Source: Tenebrio molitor (Eukaryota; Arthropoda; Insecta; Coleoptera; Tenebrionidae). From it: a stretch of DNA of 64,000 bases. The stretch spans positions 18,414,001-18,478,000 of the forward strand of contig NC_091051.1 of NCBI RefSeq assembly GCF_963966145.1, given 5' to 3'. Below, piece after piece: positions 10,902 to 25,900 of the stretch. The notes under the pieces were generated by a model. It searched no databases, was not told where the DNA came from, and saw nothing but the letters and a program-made list of their open reading frames with translations. The position numbers and the translations under genes were made by a program. The stretch's first letter is position 1. The number at the start of each line of letters is the position of its first letter.

Positions 10902-13900
10902 GTGAGTACTTATTAAATGTCGATAGAAACCGGATACAAAATCTTGTTAGTCTGTAGTACGCAGTGTTAGAAGATTAAATCGGAGAGTGACAGCTTTGCA
11001 AAGAACTGTGAGAAGTTTAACTTTACTTTTAAATATCGACGAGTGCAACAGCAATCCATGTAAAAACGGAGGAAGTTGTCAAGATCTGTTCGGAGATTTT
11101 CTTTGTCACTGTCCCTCAGAATGGGAGGTTTGTTATGATATGAAGCAACCAAGTTTAAGCAATCATTAAAATAATTGAAATAGACAAGCAATTAAATGCT
11201 ATATAAAAACAGCTCAAACATGGTTAACTAAACACCATGAAATGGTTTAAAAAAAATAAATGCCAAAATAAACAGAATTAATCGTTTAAAAATTTTGCTT
11301 AAACTTTTGAGCTTTGTTAATTATTAAATATATCTTAACACATCACTCCATTGATGAATTCTAGGGACCGCTATGTCAAAAAGATGTTAACGAATGTGCT
11401 AGATTTGCTGGTACTGATCTGGGTTGTCAGAATGGTGCCACTTGCCTCAACAAGCCAGGCTCCTACGAGTGAGTTCAAAAATAATAATTCATCAGAATAT
11501 TATTGATATTTTTGATATTCTTCAGATGCCTTTGTCCTCATGGTTGGTTTGGAATTCACTGCACGAGACGTTCCACTGACTGTAATTCGGGTCCTACCAG
11601 AGAACTATGCGGTCATGGTACATGTATTACACAATATAATGAAGTGGGCTACAAATGCATTTGCGACCAAGTAGAGCTACCTTTAAACCTACTGATTATT
11701 TAATTCTATTGATTATCACTTGCAGGGTTGGACCACAGATGGTAAAACACCCGCTTGTAATACAGATGTTGACGAATGTACCATGAACAAACCTCCGTGT
11801 TCGGTTAATCCGTTAGTTCAGTGCATTAATCTTCCAGGATCGTTTCATTGTGGAAACTGTCCAGCAGGTAAGTACTTGCAGTAAAATAGTGATTCAGTAA
11901 CAGATTATATCATTAAGAGTAGAAGTGAGTCTTTTTGTGCTAAGCCCAGAGATTGAAGACCGAGACGAAGTCGAGGTCAGCAACTGGGCGAAGCTCAAAA
12001 AGACCTACTCTGTTTAATTTTTTACTATTGTAGTTGTTTTTTCTTCACTTTTCATTTTTTTCAATTTTTCGAGTATTTTTTAAAGCAGTGTAGTAGCATT
12101 AACGCTGACTTACGTCATTGTCTTTTACAGGTTACACTGGGAACGGTTACTATTGTACAGACATTGACGAATGCACAATCTTCAATGGAGGATGTAGCAC
12201 TAATCCACTGGTGCAATGTGTCAATACTCTTGTAATAATAATCATGTATATATCTATAAATCCTTAATTTTTTTAATTTTGTCTTTGTAGGGGTCGAGAA
12301 TATGTGGTAGTTGTCCTCCTGGCTATACGGGTGACGGAGTAACGTGTTCTTATCAAGGAGTGTGCAGTGTTAACAATGGTGGCTGCCATAGACTAGCCAC
12401 TTGCCGAAACAACCCTAGTACTAAAAGCAATTAATTGTTTAACTTCCGATTTACCACAATTTTTCAGGAATCAGTTCCACGTTTGTCCAATGCTCTTGTC
12501 CAGCTGGATATGTTGGAAATGGCCTAGGACCAAACGGCTGCGTGCGTCTGATACAGCCCGTTTTAAATGCTTGCAACCCAAATCCCTGCAGACGCGGTTC
12601 TTGCAGATTAAACGGAACTAATGACTACACTTGCGACTGTTACAGACGATATACAGGAAAAAACTGCGATTCGTTTAAAAATCTGTGTGCTTCAAATCCT
12701 TGTTTAAATGGGGCCACTTGTACCTCTATTTTTGGAGCGTCGATCAGGTGTAGTTGTACAAGTTCGTACACAGGATCAAGATGTGAAAATGAGAAACAAG
12801 GCAAGTTAATTGAACCAAACCCACTGAGCATTTGCTTCGGTCATTATAAATGACTGTGATCCTTGTTGACGTTAAAACTGAATGTAATATTTATGGTTGC
12901 CGCTTCATAAGAAAATGATCAAAATAATGTGAATAAGTGAACAACCACAGTTGACACTATTGACAGTTCACGCCACAGAGCGGCAAAAAGTTCATAACAT
13001 GGGCATGACTTATTGCTTCGACTACAGTCATTTATAATGACCCTGTGTAATTCACATTAGTACGATAAAAAAAATTTCACATGCTACTGACAGTTTGTTT
13101 CTTCCCAAAAATAAATCGAAACTGCTCCCTATAGAGAGATTATTATTACTGCCATTTTCTTTACAGCTTGCGGTGGACGATTAACTACAGAAACTGGTGT
13201 GTTGACATTTCCATCCGGAGTTTTCAAGACCTACGCAAATCTTATCAGCTGTGCTTGGACTATTGAGACAAATGTGACCAAAGTGCTCAACATAACATTT
13301 AAGCGCTTCAGTGTCGAAGACTCGCACTCTTGTCGTTACGACTGGTTACAGGTAGAACGTATTTTTGAAATGAATTGGTAAATGACTTTCTCTTGTGTCA
13401 GATCCATGATGGAAAGAATACCTTGGCACGTTCCTTCGGCAGGTTCTGTGGAAACAATTTGCCAAATGGCGGGGTTATAATTTCGACCCATAACATAGTT
13501 TACCTTTGGTTTAGATCCGATCAGGCAGTTTCAGGTGGAGGTTTCGAGCTAACGTGGAATTCCATAGTACCATGTGAGATTCTCATTCAACTGATTACAC
13601 AGGAGTTATTCTCATTTGTTTTAGTCTGTGGTGAAGAGTTGAAAGAAGTAACCACTCACGGGACAATTCAGTCGCCAGGTTCTCCTGGAACTTACCCAAA
13701 CAATCGGTAAAACTGTTTTACTTTAGTATGCTATCATATTACATTTTTATCACGCACAGAGATTGTTATTGGCCGCTTCAAGCTCCCCCAGGTAAACGCC
13801 TACTCTTTCATTTCTTCACTCTGATGATAGGAAACGACTCCAATTGTGACCACGACTACTTGGAGGTATACCCAGATAACAAACACCAACAGTTTAATTA

Positions 13901-16900
13901 CCTACCAAGTTTTTGCAGTTTGCTACCGGTACCGAACCTCAAGATCCAGTGTTTGCCAAATTCTGCAATACATCACATCCTAGTCCGCAGTATTCTCCCA
14001 GTTCGGAAGTCTTGATTCATTTTCATTCGGACTCGAGTCAGACGTATCCAGGATTTCAAATTACGTATTCCGTTGTCGAGGGTATGCCAGGATGTGGAGG
14101 TGTCTACACTGGACACCAAGGCGAAATACGTTCCCCTTCATTCGATGGAAGATATCCCAACGATATTCAGTGCGAATACAAAATACAACTGTCCCAAGAA
14201 TCACGTATTAAAATTACTTTCGTGTCATTTTCTATAGAAGACTCAGAAAACTGCCAATTCGATTATGTTGCTGTAGGAACAAAATATTATAAGTGTGCTC
14301 TTATTTAATTAAATTTTTAGGTGTACGCTGGCAGTACTGTAGATGCTCCCCTAATAGGAAAATATTGTGGTTCTAACTTACCCTCACCTTATGTTACCGA
14401 AACCAATACTTTACTTATCGTATTTACTACAGATTGGGCAACATCTGAAGGTGGATTTATTATAAAATATGAAACAGGTAACAATAAGTATTAGTTGTTT
14501 CAATTGCACCTCTAAAGATCATAATTTAGTTTGTGGTGGTATCCTTTTCGACTCATCTGGTGTGTTACAATCGCCAGGATATCCAAACAGGTATTCCAAT
14601 TCGCTGGAGTGCGTCTACGAGATAGTTCAGCCTCTTGGTAAAATTATTAAACTGGAATTCACTGACCTAGACCTGGAAACAAACTCGTCTCCAGATTGTA
14701 TTTATGATTTTGTGGAGGTAAGATTTAGAAGTACATAATTAGGAAACAATTATTTATGAATTAACTTAGGTAAGAGATGGACATGATCAAAATTCGACTT
14801 TGCTGGGAACATACTGTGACAGGATCCCTTCGTTGATCGTTTCCAGTTATAATTATCTCTGGATTAGATTTCAAACTGACAGTAACAACGGGGGCAGAGG
14901 ATTTAAGGCAAACTACACAACGGTTAGTCTAGGTAAGGTGAGTTCTCTGAAAGTGCTGTTGAATGTTAATAAAAAAATCTAGGATGTGGTGGTATAATGA
15001 AAAACAATACTGGCACATTTTCTACCCCGCAATATCCAAATTCTTATCCACCGGGGCAAGTTTGCAAATGGATAATTGCCGCTACGCCTGGTCATGTGAT
15101 TCAAATTCTTTGGATGAATTTCCAATTGGAGAAAAGTTACGAATGCATGTATGACTACGTCGAAATTTTTGACAACAACACGGAAACCGGACACGGATAT
15201 TCCATTGGAAAATACTGCGGACATACTGCTCCACCCATGTTGCTCAGTACTTCAAATTTAGTAACAATTGTCTTTCGTACTGATGGGACGTACCACCTGG
15301 TAGGATTTCTTGCGACTTACAACATCATTGCAGAAAAGGATGGTGAGTCGAGTTTAAAGGTCGTGATTGTTGCTTGGTATCGCATGTTTTGCAGTGTGTG
15401 GAGGCAATTACTACACGGATGCTGGCACACTCAAGTCTCCAGGTTATCCTAATAATTACCCTCTCAATATGGAATGCACTTGGACGATTCAAGTCAAGCC
15501 AGGACACCAAATTATGCTGAATGTGATCGATTTCAGTTTGGAAAGTTATTCAGTTTGTAGATATGATTGGGTGGAGATTCGGTAAACAACGCGAGCGTAT
15601 TAGATTCTTGTGATATTCAAAACAAACGTTATAGTAATGGTGGAACTTCGGTGTCACCTTTGCTGGGAAGATACTGTGGAAACACCATACCAAAAATGAT
15701 ACCGTCACACGCCAACAAAGTCTACATCCGCTTCAGATCTGACATGACGAGAGCAGAGAAAGGTTTTAAAATATCATGGTCTGCGACAGCTACCGGATGT
15801 GGTGGTTCTTTGAACGGCCCAACTGGATCTATAATATCTCCGAATTATCCAGAACCGTACTCGATAAACACAGAGTGCATTTGGAAGATTTCCATCAGCA
15901 CCGGGTCACTTATTCAAGTGGTCTTTTCTGATCTAGACCTTGAGGAGCACTCTAGCTGTTCATTAGATTACGTCGAGGTAGTTATTTTCCAGCGATTTTA
16001 AATTTTAGTAAGTTGAATTTTTAGATTTTGGACGGTCCAGCTTTAAATTCAAAATCTTTGGGCAAGTTTTGTTCGTCAAATCCCAATCTTATCCGGTCTA
16101 CTTCTAATAGCTTGACGGTTAAATTTAGATCAGATCTAAGTCGTACCGGGAGAGGATTTCAGTTGCAATACACCACAAGTGAGTTTTTGATTGGGGCAAA
16201 AAACAACCGTCTTACATATTTTTTCAGTCTGCAACAACACACTGAAAGGATTCAGGGGTGTAATCGAGAGTCCAAACTTTCCCAATGTTTATCCAACTTC
16301 TGTAAATTGCAATTGGGAAATTGAAGTTGCAAACAGGAACAAAATCAATATATCGTTCTCGCATTTTGACTTAGAAAAAGTCATTCCATATTCCACCAAC
16401 AATTCCAACAAGTGTATTTATGATTTTATAGAGGTATCATTTCGTCACATCTTACCTACCAAAGCTAAAAATCATTCTTCAGGTATTATTTATAACGCCG
16501 GTAGAAGAATATGAAGAAGAAGGTCCGTTTGAAAAATATGGAGTTTATTGTGGAGATACGATTCCTTCCTTGATTTCTTTAAATTCAAATCATGCCAAAA
16601 TTCACTTCGTTTCTGATAATCTCGTACATGGAAACGGGTTCAGACTGGAGTGGCAAATAGACGGTTCGTTGACCATTATTAAATGTATTAAATAAAGATC
16701 TGGAAATACTTAGGTTGCGGTGACGTCCTGACGAAACCCAACGGTACCATCACTTCTCCAAATTATCCCAAAGCGTATCCTCCATCAGTAGAGTGTAACT
16801 GGAAAATAGAAGTTGACTACGGAAACCAAATAGAAATTACCTTTCATAAAGTGGACGTGGAAAAAACTTATCTTTGTCATTTGGACTTCATCAAACTCTA

Positions 16901-19900
16901 CAATGGTGAAGACGAAACTTATCCAGAAATCGCAACCGTTTGTCACCAGAACAAACCCCTCACTTTGAGAAGCTCCGGAAACTTTATGTTTGTCAAATTT
17001 AGAGCAGACACCTCCGTTCAAGGATTAGGGTTTTATGCAAACTACACAACGAAACCCACTAGTGAGTAATCACCACAAAGAAATCCCCTAATTATTAACA
17101 ATTCTGAATTTTCCCCGAGAATGTGGAGGGAAATATGTTATGGATAAGGCTAGCATCATGTCTCCAAATTACCCCCAAAACTATGACATCAATAGTACTT
17201 GCGGCTACGAAATCGAAGTTGGCGAAGGACATGTGATTTCGTTGAAATTCGAAGATTTCGACCTGTTCGAACCAAATATCAACTGTTCTTTCAACAACAA
17301 CAGCTACGTGAAAGTTTATGACGGTCCAAGCAAAGACTATCCTCTGCTAGCTAAAATCTGTGGCAAAAAGGCTCCCAATGACACTCTTTTATCGACCACA
17401 AACAAATTGTACCTAGAATTGGTGACTGACACGGCTACTGTGGCCAAAGGGTTCTTGGCAAAATACCGACAAGTAAGCATTGGTATTTTCGTTTCGTTTA
17501 TCAATTCTCTTGGTAACCTTTCAGAACTGTGGTGCGCGGATCGAAACAGACACCACAGGCATCATACGAATAAATCCTCACGACTTGGACTACGACGAAA
17601 CCAATTGTTCCTGGACAATAGTAGCTAAAGACTTGACAAAGCATATATCCTTGACAATAACACATTTAGATACGATGAACAGCTACTGTGACGAGAACAG
17701 CAAATCTTTAAGAATTTTCAACGGTGAAACACCTGATGCTCCTGTCCTAGGCGAATATTGTGGAACAAAAATTCCACCCACGTTGACCAGTGACGGTTCA
17801 GCGATGCACATTCTCATTGAATACAATTCTGTCCTTTTCGCAACTTATTCTGTCTTCGATTCTGGTTGGTACGCTTCTAGATGTTGATCTTCCCTAACAG
17901 TTTCTTTCTTAGTTTGTGGAGGCACTTTGACTTCTCTAGAAGGATTCTTTGCGTCTCCGGGTTACCCCAAGAAGTATCCAATGGAAACTGAATGTGAATG
18001 GACAATCGAGATCACAGAAGGTGAAACAATTTCTACCAGGGTGTGTTTTTATCGACAATAAACTGTTTCAGGTAATCATGTGTCGCTTAGTTTTGTTTAT
18101 TTTGAACTGCTCGAGTCCGATCATTGCAATACCGATTATCTGGAAATACGCCAAAACAACGGTACTGGAAAACTTTTGGGAACATTCTGTGGTACAGATT
18201 TACCAACAAATATAAGTAATGTGGGAAGTCTTTGGATTTATTTGAAAACTAGTCGAATGGAAGGTGACGTTTCAACAGTATCAGCCAAAGGATTTTATGC
18301 AGAATATATTTTAAGTAGGCTACCTTTTTACTTTCAAAACGCTATTTGTTTTAACATGTGACTTTCAGATCATGATAATGAACTCAGTGGGCCGTCGGGT
18401 ACTATTGTTTCTCCACTATACTCACAACAATTTCCACTTTACGGAGATTTTTCATGGAAAATATCTGTGAATTTTGGAAAACGTATACTATTAACCTTCA
18501 AGGAATTATATGTAGAAAATGGAGATGGCATGTGTTTCTCAGAAATTGACGTCAGTGACTCATCCATAGTAGAGGTGTTGGATTATCTCATGGGCTGTGA
18601 CCTTGGACATATCTGCCTCTTGGCGGAGCGATAAACCAGTGAAAAATCTGTAAATAAAAACTGAAAACGTCGACTACTTTCAAATTCAAATACATACAAA
18701 TAGACGAGAGTTTGTAGCGCCTACTTGAGTTTGCGCAGATATGACTCATTGCCCACGATAAAATCCAACACCCCTACTTTCCTAGATCTAAACCTTAGTG
18801 ACTTTACAGGTTTATGACGGAGGCGACTCCGACACACCGAATTTGGGTTCCTTCTGTGGTACAGATACACCCGATGCCGTAAGAAGTTCTTCAAATATCA
18901 TGCTCGTTAAATTCAGTGGCTACAGTTCAACCAGGTCTTTGACAAGATTTATTCTGGAATGGACAGAAGTGAACGTTAACGCTCCGAACAAAAATTCAGC
19001 AAATAAAAGTAAGTAATTCAAAAATGTTGTATTTTCTAACTTTCAACCATTGACATTTGCAGCAAAAACTTGTGGTACTTCCGAACCCTTGAATATAAAC
19101 AGTTTGAAGAATTACACCAAAATCTCATCTCCCGGTTTTCCGAATGGGTACGGTCCTAACCAAAACTGCGAATGGGTGTTTACGACAATTCAGATGAATA
19201 GTATAAAAATGTACATCGGGGAAATGGATTTAACACCGGGTTATGGGTCGAGGTGCTATGGAGACTACGTGGAAATTTTTGAAAAAAAAATCAATGCGGA
19301 TTGGACTTCGTTGTTGAAAACATGTCACGCAAATGTCACAAGATCACCACCGATTGTATCGTCAAATATGATGAAAGTTGTTTTTAAAAGTGACGGCTAC
19401 GGAAATCGTACTGGATTTGAAGCCATAGTAAGAGAAGGTGGGTCAATGGAGTTTGCTAAACTTTTTTTTTTCATAAAACTTTTCAGATTGTGGAGGCATT
19501 TTGAGAGATCGAACTGGCTTTATTGTTTACAATAATGAGACAAGAATAGGTTACGGGTCAAAATACCTAACAAAGGTAATTAAACAAATTTTCTCGTTAG
19601 TAACATAACTTTAAGAAAATTTTAGTGTCAATGGAACATAACGGTTCGTGCTGGAAGAACAATCGAAATAGAATTTTTAAATTTCTTCATACACTCCCCG
19701 GCAAATAAACCTTGCAGTAATTATTTGATGGTAAAATGACAACAGACAAAGTTTCGAAAAGTCAATCTCGTCTTTCAGATACGAAATGGTCAATTTCCAG
19801 ACTCACCTATTCTAGGACAGGGAAAATACTGTGGGGAAGTTTTACCTCCTAAGCTTACAACAACCAGCAACAACGCATACCTTAAATACACGGGAGTTCA

Positions 19901-22900
19901 CAATGTTGCGGTACTGATTGATCTTAAGGAGTTTGAATTATTACTTGGTTTTGTTTTAACAGAATTTCGAATTGCGGTATAGAGAAGTGAGTCACTCTTG
20001 TGGTGGAGAAATTGCATTAACTTCGTTTGCCAATAGTACAATAATTATGTCGCCAAATTATCCAAACATACCACCTGCGCATGTTGAATGTTCTTGGAGG
20101 ATCAGAGGACCTCCTGGTGAAGTACTTCGAATTGATTTTATCGATAGATTTGATCTGACCTTCGTTGACCAGTGAGTGAGACAGGATAGGAGCTCATTAT
20201 TTTTGAATAATTATTTTTCTTGCAGGTGCTCAAAAGAATATGTAGAATTAAGAGACGGTGGTACCGAGCATTCCAAAGTAATCGGCAAATATTGCGATGT
20301 ACCTAATTCGCAGTTTACGACAGACAATATGATGTTTGTTAAGTTTTATACTGAATTGAATGATCCCAGCAATGGATTCAAAGCCAGAATAACTTTGGGT
20401 AAAATTCAATACAAGTACTGTCACAAGTTATATCAATTATTTCAGCTAATTGTGGTGGAACTGTACGGGCTAGAATCGGTCAGATCCAGTCGCCATTTTT
20501 CAACAGACCCAGCAAATATCCCATCGGTGTAAACTGCACGTGGCATCTAGTGTCCCCACTAGATCACAGTATGACCATAAAGTTTAAGAAAATTGATTTG
20601 CCCGGAAATAATAACTGCATCAGTGATCACGTGACTATTTACGAGGACAACTTTGATAACAAATGTTGGTAGAATAGTCAATTTAAAAATCAGCTCACAA
20701 CAGTAATTTTCAGCACGCGTGTTGGGCACTTACTGCGGTTCAAAACTGCCAGATTCGATAAAAACTTCTGGAAACGAGGCTGTCGTTCGTTTCATCACGA
20801 CCAAAGTGCAAAAACATAACTTGAACGGTTTTTCTTTGGAATTTCAAGCAAGTTTGGAGAGTAATTACAAAAATCATTTCGTCATCGCTTGACATTCATG
20901 ATGAACGTTTTAGCTTGTGGTGGTACTATCGAGGCATCTGAGGGAACCATCAAATCCCCAGATTATCCTGCTCCGCACAAAAGCTACAGAAGATGTAGCT
21001 GGTTTATAAAAGTGCCTAAAGGTCGGCGAGTAACTCTCAAAATTATAGATATAGACTTGGACAACAGACTGAGTGGGACATGGGTAACCGGACTGTCGAT
21101 TTACAATTATGAACATCATAAAGGATTTATCAAAAAAATCACATCGACTGATAAAATTGTAGAGTCTACTGAAAACCATATGTTTGTCTTTTATTGGTCT
21201 CCAGGAAGAACAGGTCGCGGATTTAAAGTAAAATTCACGTCAAATGAACCAACTGGTAAATAGCTTATTTCCTTGTGCAGTACCTTTGAACATAATACTT
21301 GTGTATATTTCTAGCGTGTGAAGGAGACTTAAATCAAGACAATGGTGTGATAACTCAACCTAAAGTAAATTTCGCCTATTACTGTTCGTATGACCGCAAC
21401 AGACCACCTTCTCCGGGTACTACTCTAGCAATGACCGTAACCGTAGTAACTAATGCAACCAAGCCAGGAACAAAAACATTTTGCAATACGTATTATGGCT
21501 TTATTAAAGTGACGACAGGTTTATTATAAAACACTATATTTGTGTACAAAAATAATTTGAAATTACTTTTAGAAGATGAAAAGAATGATATTGAAATGAT
21601 AAACTGTATGCCTACCAAAACAACTATTATTAGGTCGCCATATCCTAATGTGAAGTTACAGGTCAGTATATACAGGCTGATACAAAAAAAAAAATTTAAA
21701 TGCTCTAGCAACTTTATTTCTTGTCCGATTTCAATAAGCGATATATCAAAATGAAAAGGCGTTTAAGGGACTATGAACTGCCATATAATATTTATTTTTT
21801 AAATAAGCAGTTTAAGTGGGGTGATATTTAACTTTCTTTTTTAAATTGTGACATGTTTTTCATTACTTATTTTTAAAGTCACTATTTTTCTAAACATTGC
21901 TGTATAAAAATATTATTTGTTTTTTGAAAAGTTTTGAAGAAATAAAAATGTTTAATAAATAATAATTGAGACATTTTAATGGAAAAGCGAATAAAATCAA
22001 GTTGCTAGAGCATTTGTTACGCAAAGAATTTGACAAGCTTACGCTGTTTCCATACCTCGAATGGAGTTCAGATCTGACATGTAGCATGTCGGTCATTTCT
22101 TCAAAGGTATATTCATTTTTACTCACGATTACCTCTAGCTGACAGGTCTCACAAAGCAACTTGATTTTATTCGCTGTGTCATTATTCATTAAAATGTCTC
22201 AATTATTGTTTATTAAACATTTTTATTTCTTCAAAACTTTTCAAAAAACAAATAATATTTTTATACAGAAAAATAGTGACTTTAAAAATAAGTAATGAAA
22301 AACATATGTCACAATTTAAAATAAGAAAGTTAAATATCACCCCACTTAAACTGGTTCTTTAAAAAATAAACATTATATGGCAGTTCATAGTCCCTTAAAC
22401 GCCTTTTCATTTGATGTATCGCTTATTGAAATCGGAGAAGAAATAAAGTTGCTAGAGCATTAAAAAAAATTTGGATCACCCTGTAGAATAAATCGGGCTT
22501 GAAATAAAAATGTAAATAGTTCTATTATACGTATACCGGGTATCAACCACCAAACCTGGCCATAGGCACATTACACATATTAAAATAATATATGAGTTGC
22601 TATGAAACATATTATTGTTTCGTCAAATTTGCCCACTAATTGAGCATAATACTGCTTTGTGATCGTTCTTTCCTTTTCCAAATTTCAAAAGTATTTCTAC
22701 TTATAGCTGTCAATATGACATTACACAATAATATATTTCATAGCGACTCATACATTATTTTAATATGTGTAATGTGCCTATGGCTAGGTTTGGTCGTTGA
22801 TACCCGGTATACAGGGTGCGTCTACTAAAACTTTATATCCGAATATCTTTTTTAATTATCAATTAAGGTAAACAATATTTAGCAATATTATATTTCTCAA

Positions 22901-25900
22901 TGACCTCTTGACATGTGCTTAACAAAAGTTAACGAAACTTGCAAGGATACAGAGTTATTTGAAAAATAACCGCAGTAAATTTTATTTTTTTTTGGCTTTT
23001 TCTCAGATTACGGAGTATAACATATTCAGCTGTGGTCTCTGTATCTCCCTGTATTGTTTTTATTACACTTTTACTGATGACTACGCAATAAATTAGTGTT
23101 AAAAAGAACTAATTTTCCAGCTGTGTTCAAAACAGAGTTTATGCGTAAAAAGTTGTTACGAATTTGTTTCACAGATGACTCATTTTTCAGCAAATAATTT
23201 AGATACGTCAATTTGACGGGGCATTGTTATCTTATTTAAAATTCTTTTACTACTGAACTATTCGGTAAAATACAATAAAAATTCAAATGGGTATGTATGT
23301 ACAAACTCCGTTGTAGGTACGTCTGCATCCTAGGGATCAGTCTTCTCTGGAAAAATTTACTAAACTATTTTAAAGTAAGTTTTCAATAAAACGAATTCAA
23401 ATGTTATTAATTTTATTTTTTAAACAATGAATCATGGGGTACCCGGTAGCCGGTACCCTCCTTATTTTTCTGTTTTTATTTATAAAAGTGGCAATTATGG
23501 AAGTCAAGCTTAAAGAGGGGGTGAAGGTGAATAAATAATTTAAGCACATACTAAATAATAACAATTAAAATATCTGCAATAAATTCAACAATGTAACACA
23601 ATTAGCAGCACAGAAAATTTAAAAAATGTCCTCAAAATAATTATAACTAAATTAGATGCTCAAAATTTATTTCGACCATTAACTTCCACACACTTTTCAA
23701 TTCTGGAATAAAAACTCCTCAGTGAAGTTCTTGTTGCAGGATCATTTCATATGGATGAAATTTCAAAGACTTTAAAGTTCTAATAATCGTGCTTTGTGAG
23801 ACATTCAGTGTAGCCGCTACTGCTCTTGTGCTTGTGTGTGGATTTTCAGTTACCTAATCAACAACGGCATTTTGAAAGTTAATATTTTTGGGGAGTGCAT
23901 CCCTTACTCGTGGCAATTCTTTAACACTGCCAATATCTTCAAACAGGTTTACAATTTATCTGATATTCATTTCGGAAAATTTATCATTTTCTTGACGGGC
24001 CTGAAGAATTCTTGCTGTGGCTCGATAGCACCGGTGACACTCTCCATACGTAAAAATAATATTAATTTTCTCTTGCTGTGAGAACGACATCTTGTATAAA
24101 AGATTATTTCAAAGATTTTTTACTTTGACGTTGTCAAATAATAAATTAATTATGTTTTTTTTTTGTAAATCAGTAAGCCGTGAAGTATTTTTTTACGTAA
24201 ATACACACTGGTCAATGAAGTCTGGAAATTGTCTTTATTTAACATTAATTTATTCGTCAATAATAAGCACTAGGATGATATTAGGCAGAAAATTTACACA
24301 GAAACATTTGATATGCATGTTAAAAGTTATAATGTTAGAAAATGCTGAAAATATTTTTTTTTCATTAATTTTTTTTCTTGAATATTCCTCTTCTGTCCAG
24401 ATCCTTGTTAATTTTTGTAGTGCCTATGTAAAGAGGGCAATGCAGCCTTTATTAAGACTAAATATCATTGAGCAGTCATTTAAAATAACGAAGATATTCA
24501 AATATAAAGTTTAAGTAGACGCACCCTGTATAGTTATACAGAGTGTGATTGAAAGTTGTACGGATATTTCAACCACGAGCTACTGGCTCGGAAAAAATAT
24601 CTAAAAAATTCTATGTCAAAAAATAAAATGACATTTATTTTTTGAGCTACATTTTTTTTTAAATGCTCTTAGTCTTTTACGTTGTCAAACAACGTCGTAG
24701 GTAAAATTTCGGCACATTTTAAAATTACACCCTGTATATCATATTTTATAAAACGTACACCAATGCGGTTTCCTTGTTTTAAAGCATATTTCCTATAGGT
24801 TACTTCGCATTGGCGTACATTTTATAAAACATGATATACAGGGTGTATTTTTAAAATGTGCCGAAATTTTACCTACAGGGTTGTAGGACAACGTAGAAAA
24901 CTAAAAGCAATTTAAAAAAATTGTAGCTCAAAAAATAAACGTCATTTTATTGTTTGACATAGAATTTTTTAAACAATTTTTCCGAGTTCTCGTGGTTAAA
25001 ATATCTGTACAACTTTCAATAACACCCTGTATAATAGTTCTATATATAAAAATTTTCTTTTTCATGCATTCAACTGTGTCTATTTATCATTTGCTGGTGT
25101 TTGTAGACGTTACAGTTCTCTTCTCGATATCAACTAAATTATACAATCTCCTTCAACACTTATAAATGTGGAGGAATAATCACTAGTGAAACTGGAAGTA
25201 TCAAAAGTCCCGGGTACCCGAATAAATACTCAAAATCCATGGAATGCAGCTGGCTCATACAATTACCTAAAGATCAAACGATCCTTTTGACGTTTGATGC
25301 CCTCGATCTAGGAAATGACTGCGAAAAAAGTTATTTAGATATCTTCAATGGAAATTCACCAAAGAGTCCTAAAATAGACAGATATTGTCAAAGTAACCTG
25401 CCAGAACCACTGAGCTCTCAAAGTAACACTTTATGGATTAATTATAAATTTGATCAAACCTCGAACAGTAAAGGATTCAGTTTCAAATATGAACCTAAAA
25501 TACAAGGTAGCGTCTTTCTTTACACTCCTTGACAATGACGCTACAGTCACGTTTTGCAGGTTGCGGCGGGGTGTACCATGATCGCACTAGAATTATCCAG
25601 TCTCCTTCGTTTCCCAATGATTATCCAAATAATGCTGAATGTTTGTGGGAACTGAGAAGCGATGACGGATACCATCTCGGTCTCATCTTCACCAACAGAT
25701 TTCAAATAGAACAAAGCGAGAACTGTGAGAATGATTTCCTAGAAATATGGGATTGGAAGGATAATGGATGGGTTTCTTTAGGAAAAAAATGTGGACGTGA
25801 TGTCCCAAACACATTAAATTCAACCAGCAATAGAGTTAAGCTTTTGTTCAGAAGCAACGAAAAAATCACTGGTAAAGGATTCAGGGTAGGTAGCTATTGA

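Noticed and set aside
10921..10965. Acceptor at 10,963 (…cgcag) for the third cubilin exon
   Set aside because: It gives an immediate frame break. The acceptor ending at 10,950 (…cttgttag) keeps phase 0 and a helix-like sequence continuing into RRLNRRV.
14979..15224. Antisense frames within cubilin exons
   Set aside because: They overlap well-supported CUB-coding exons and have no own motif.
24092..24514. 140-codon + strand frame between a transposase start and a TIR
   Set aside because: It is rich in Phe, Leu and Ile as expected from AT-rich DNA, has no motif, and lies in the non-coding end of a transposon.
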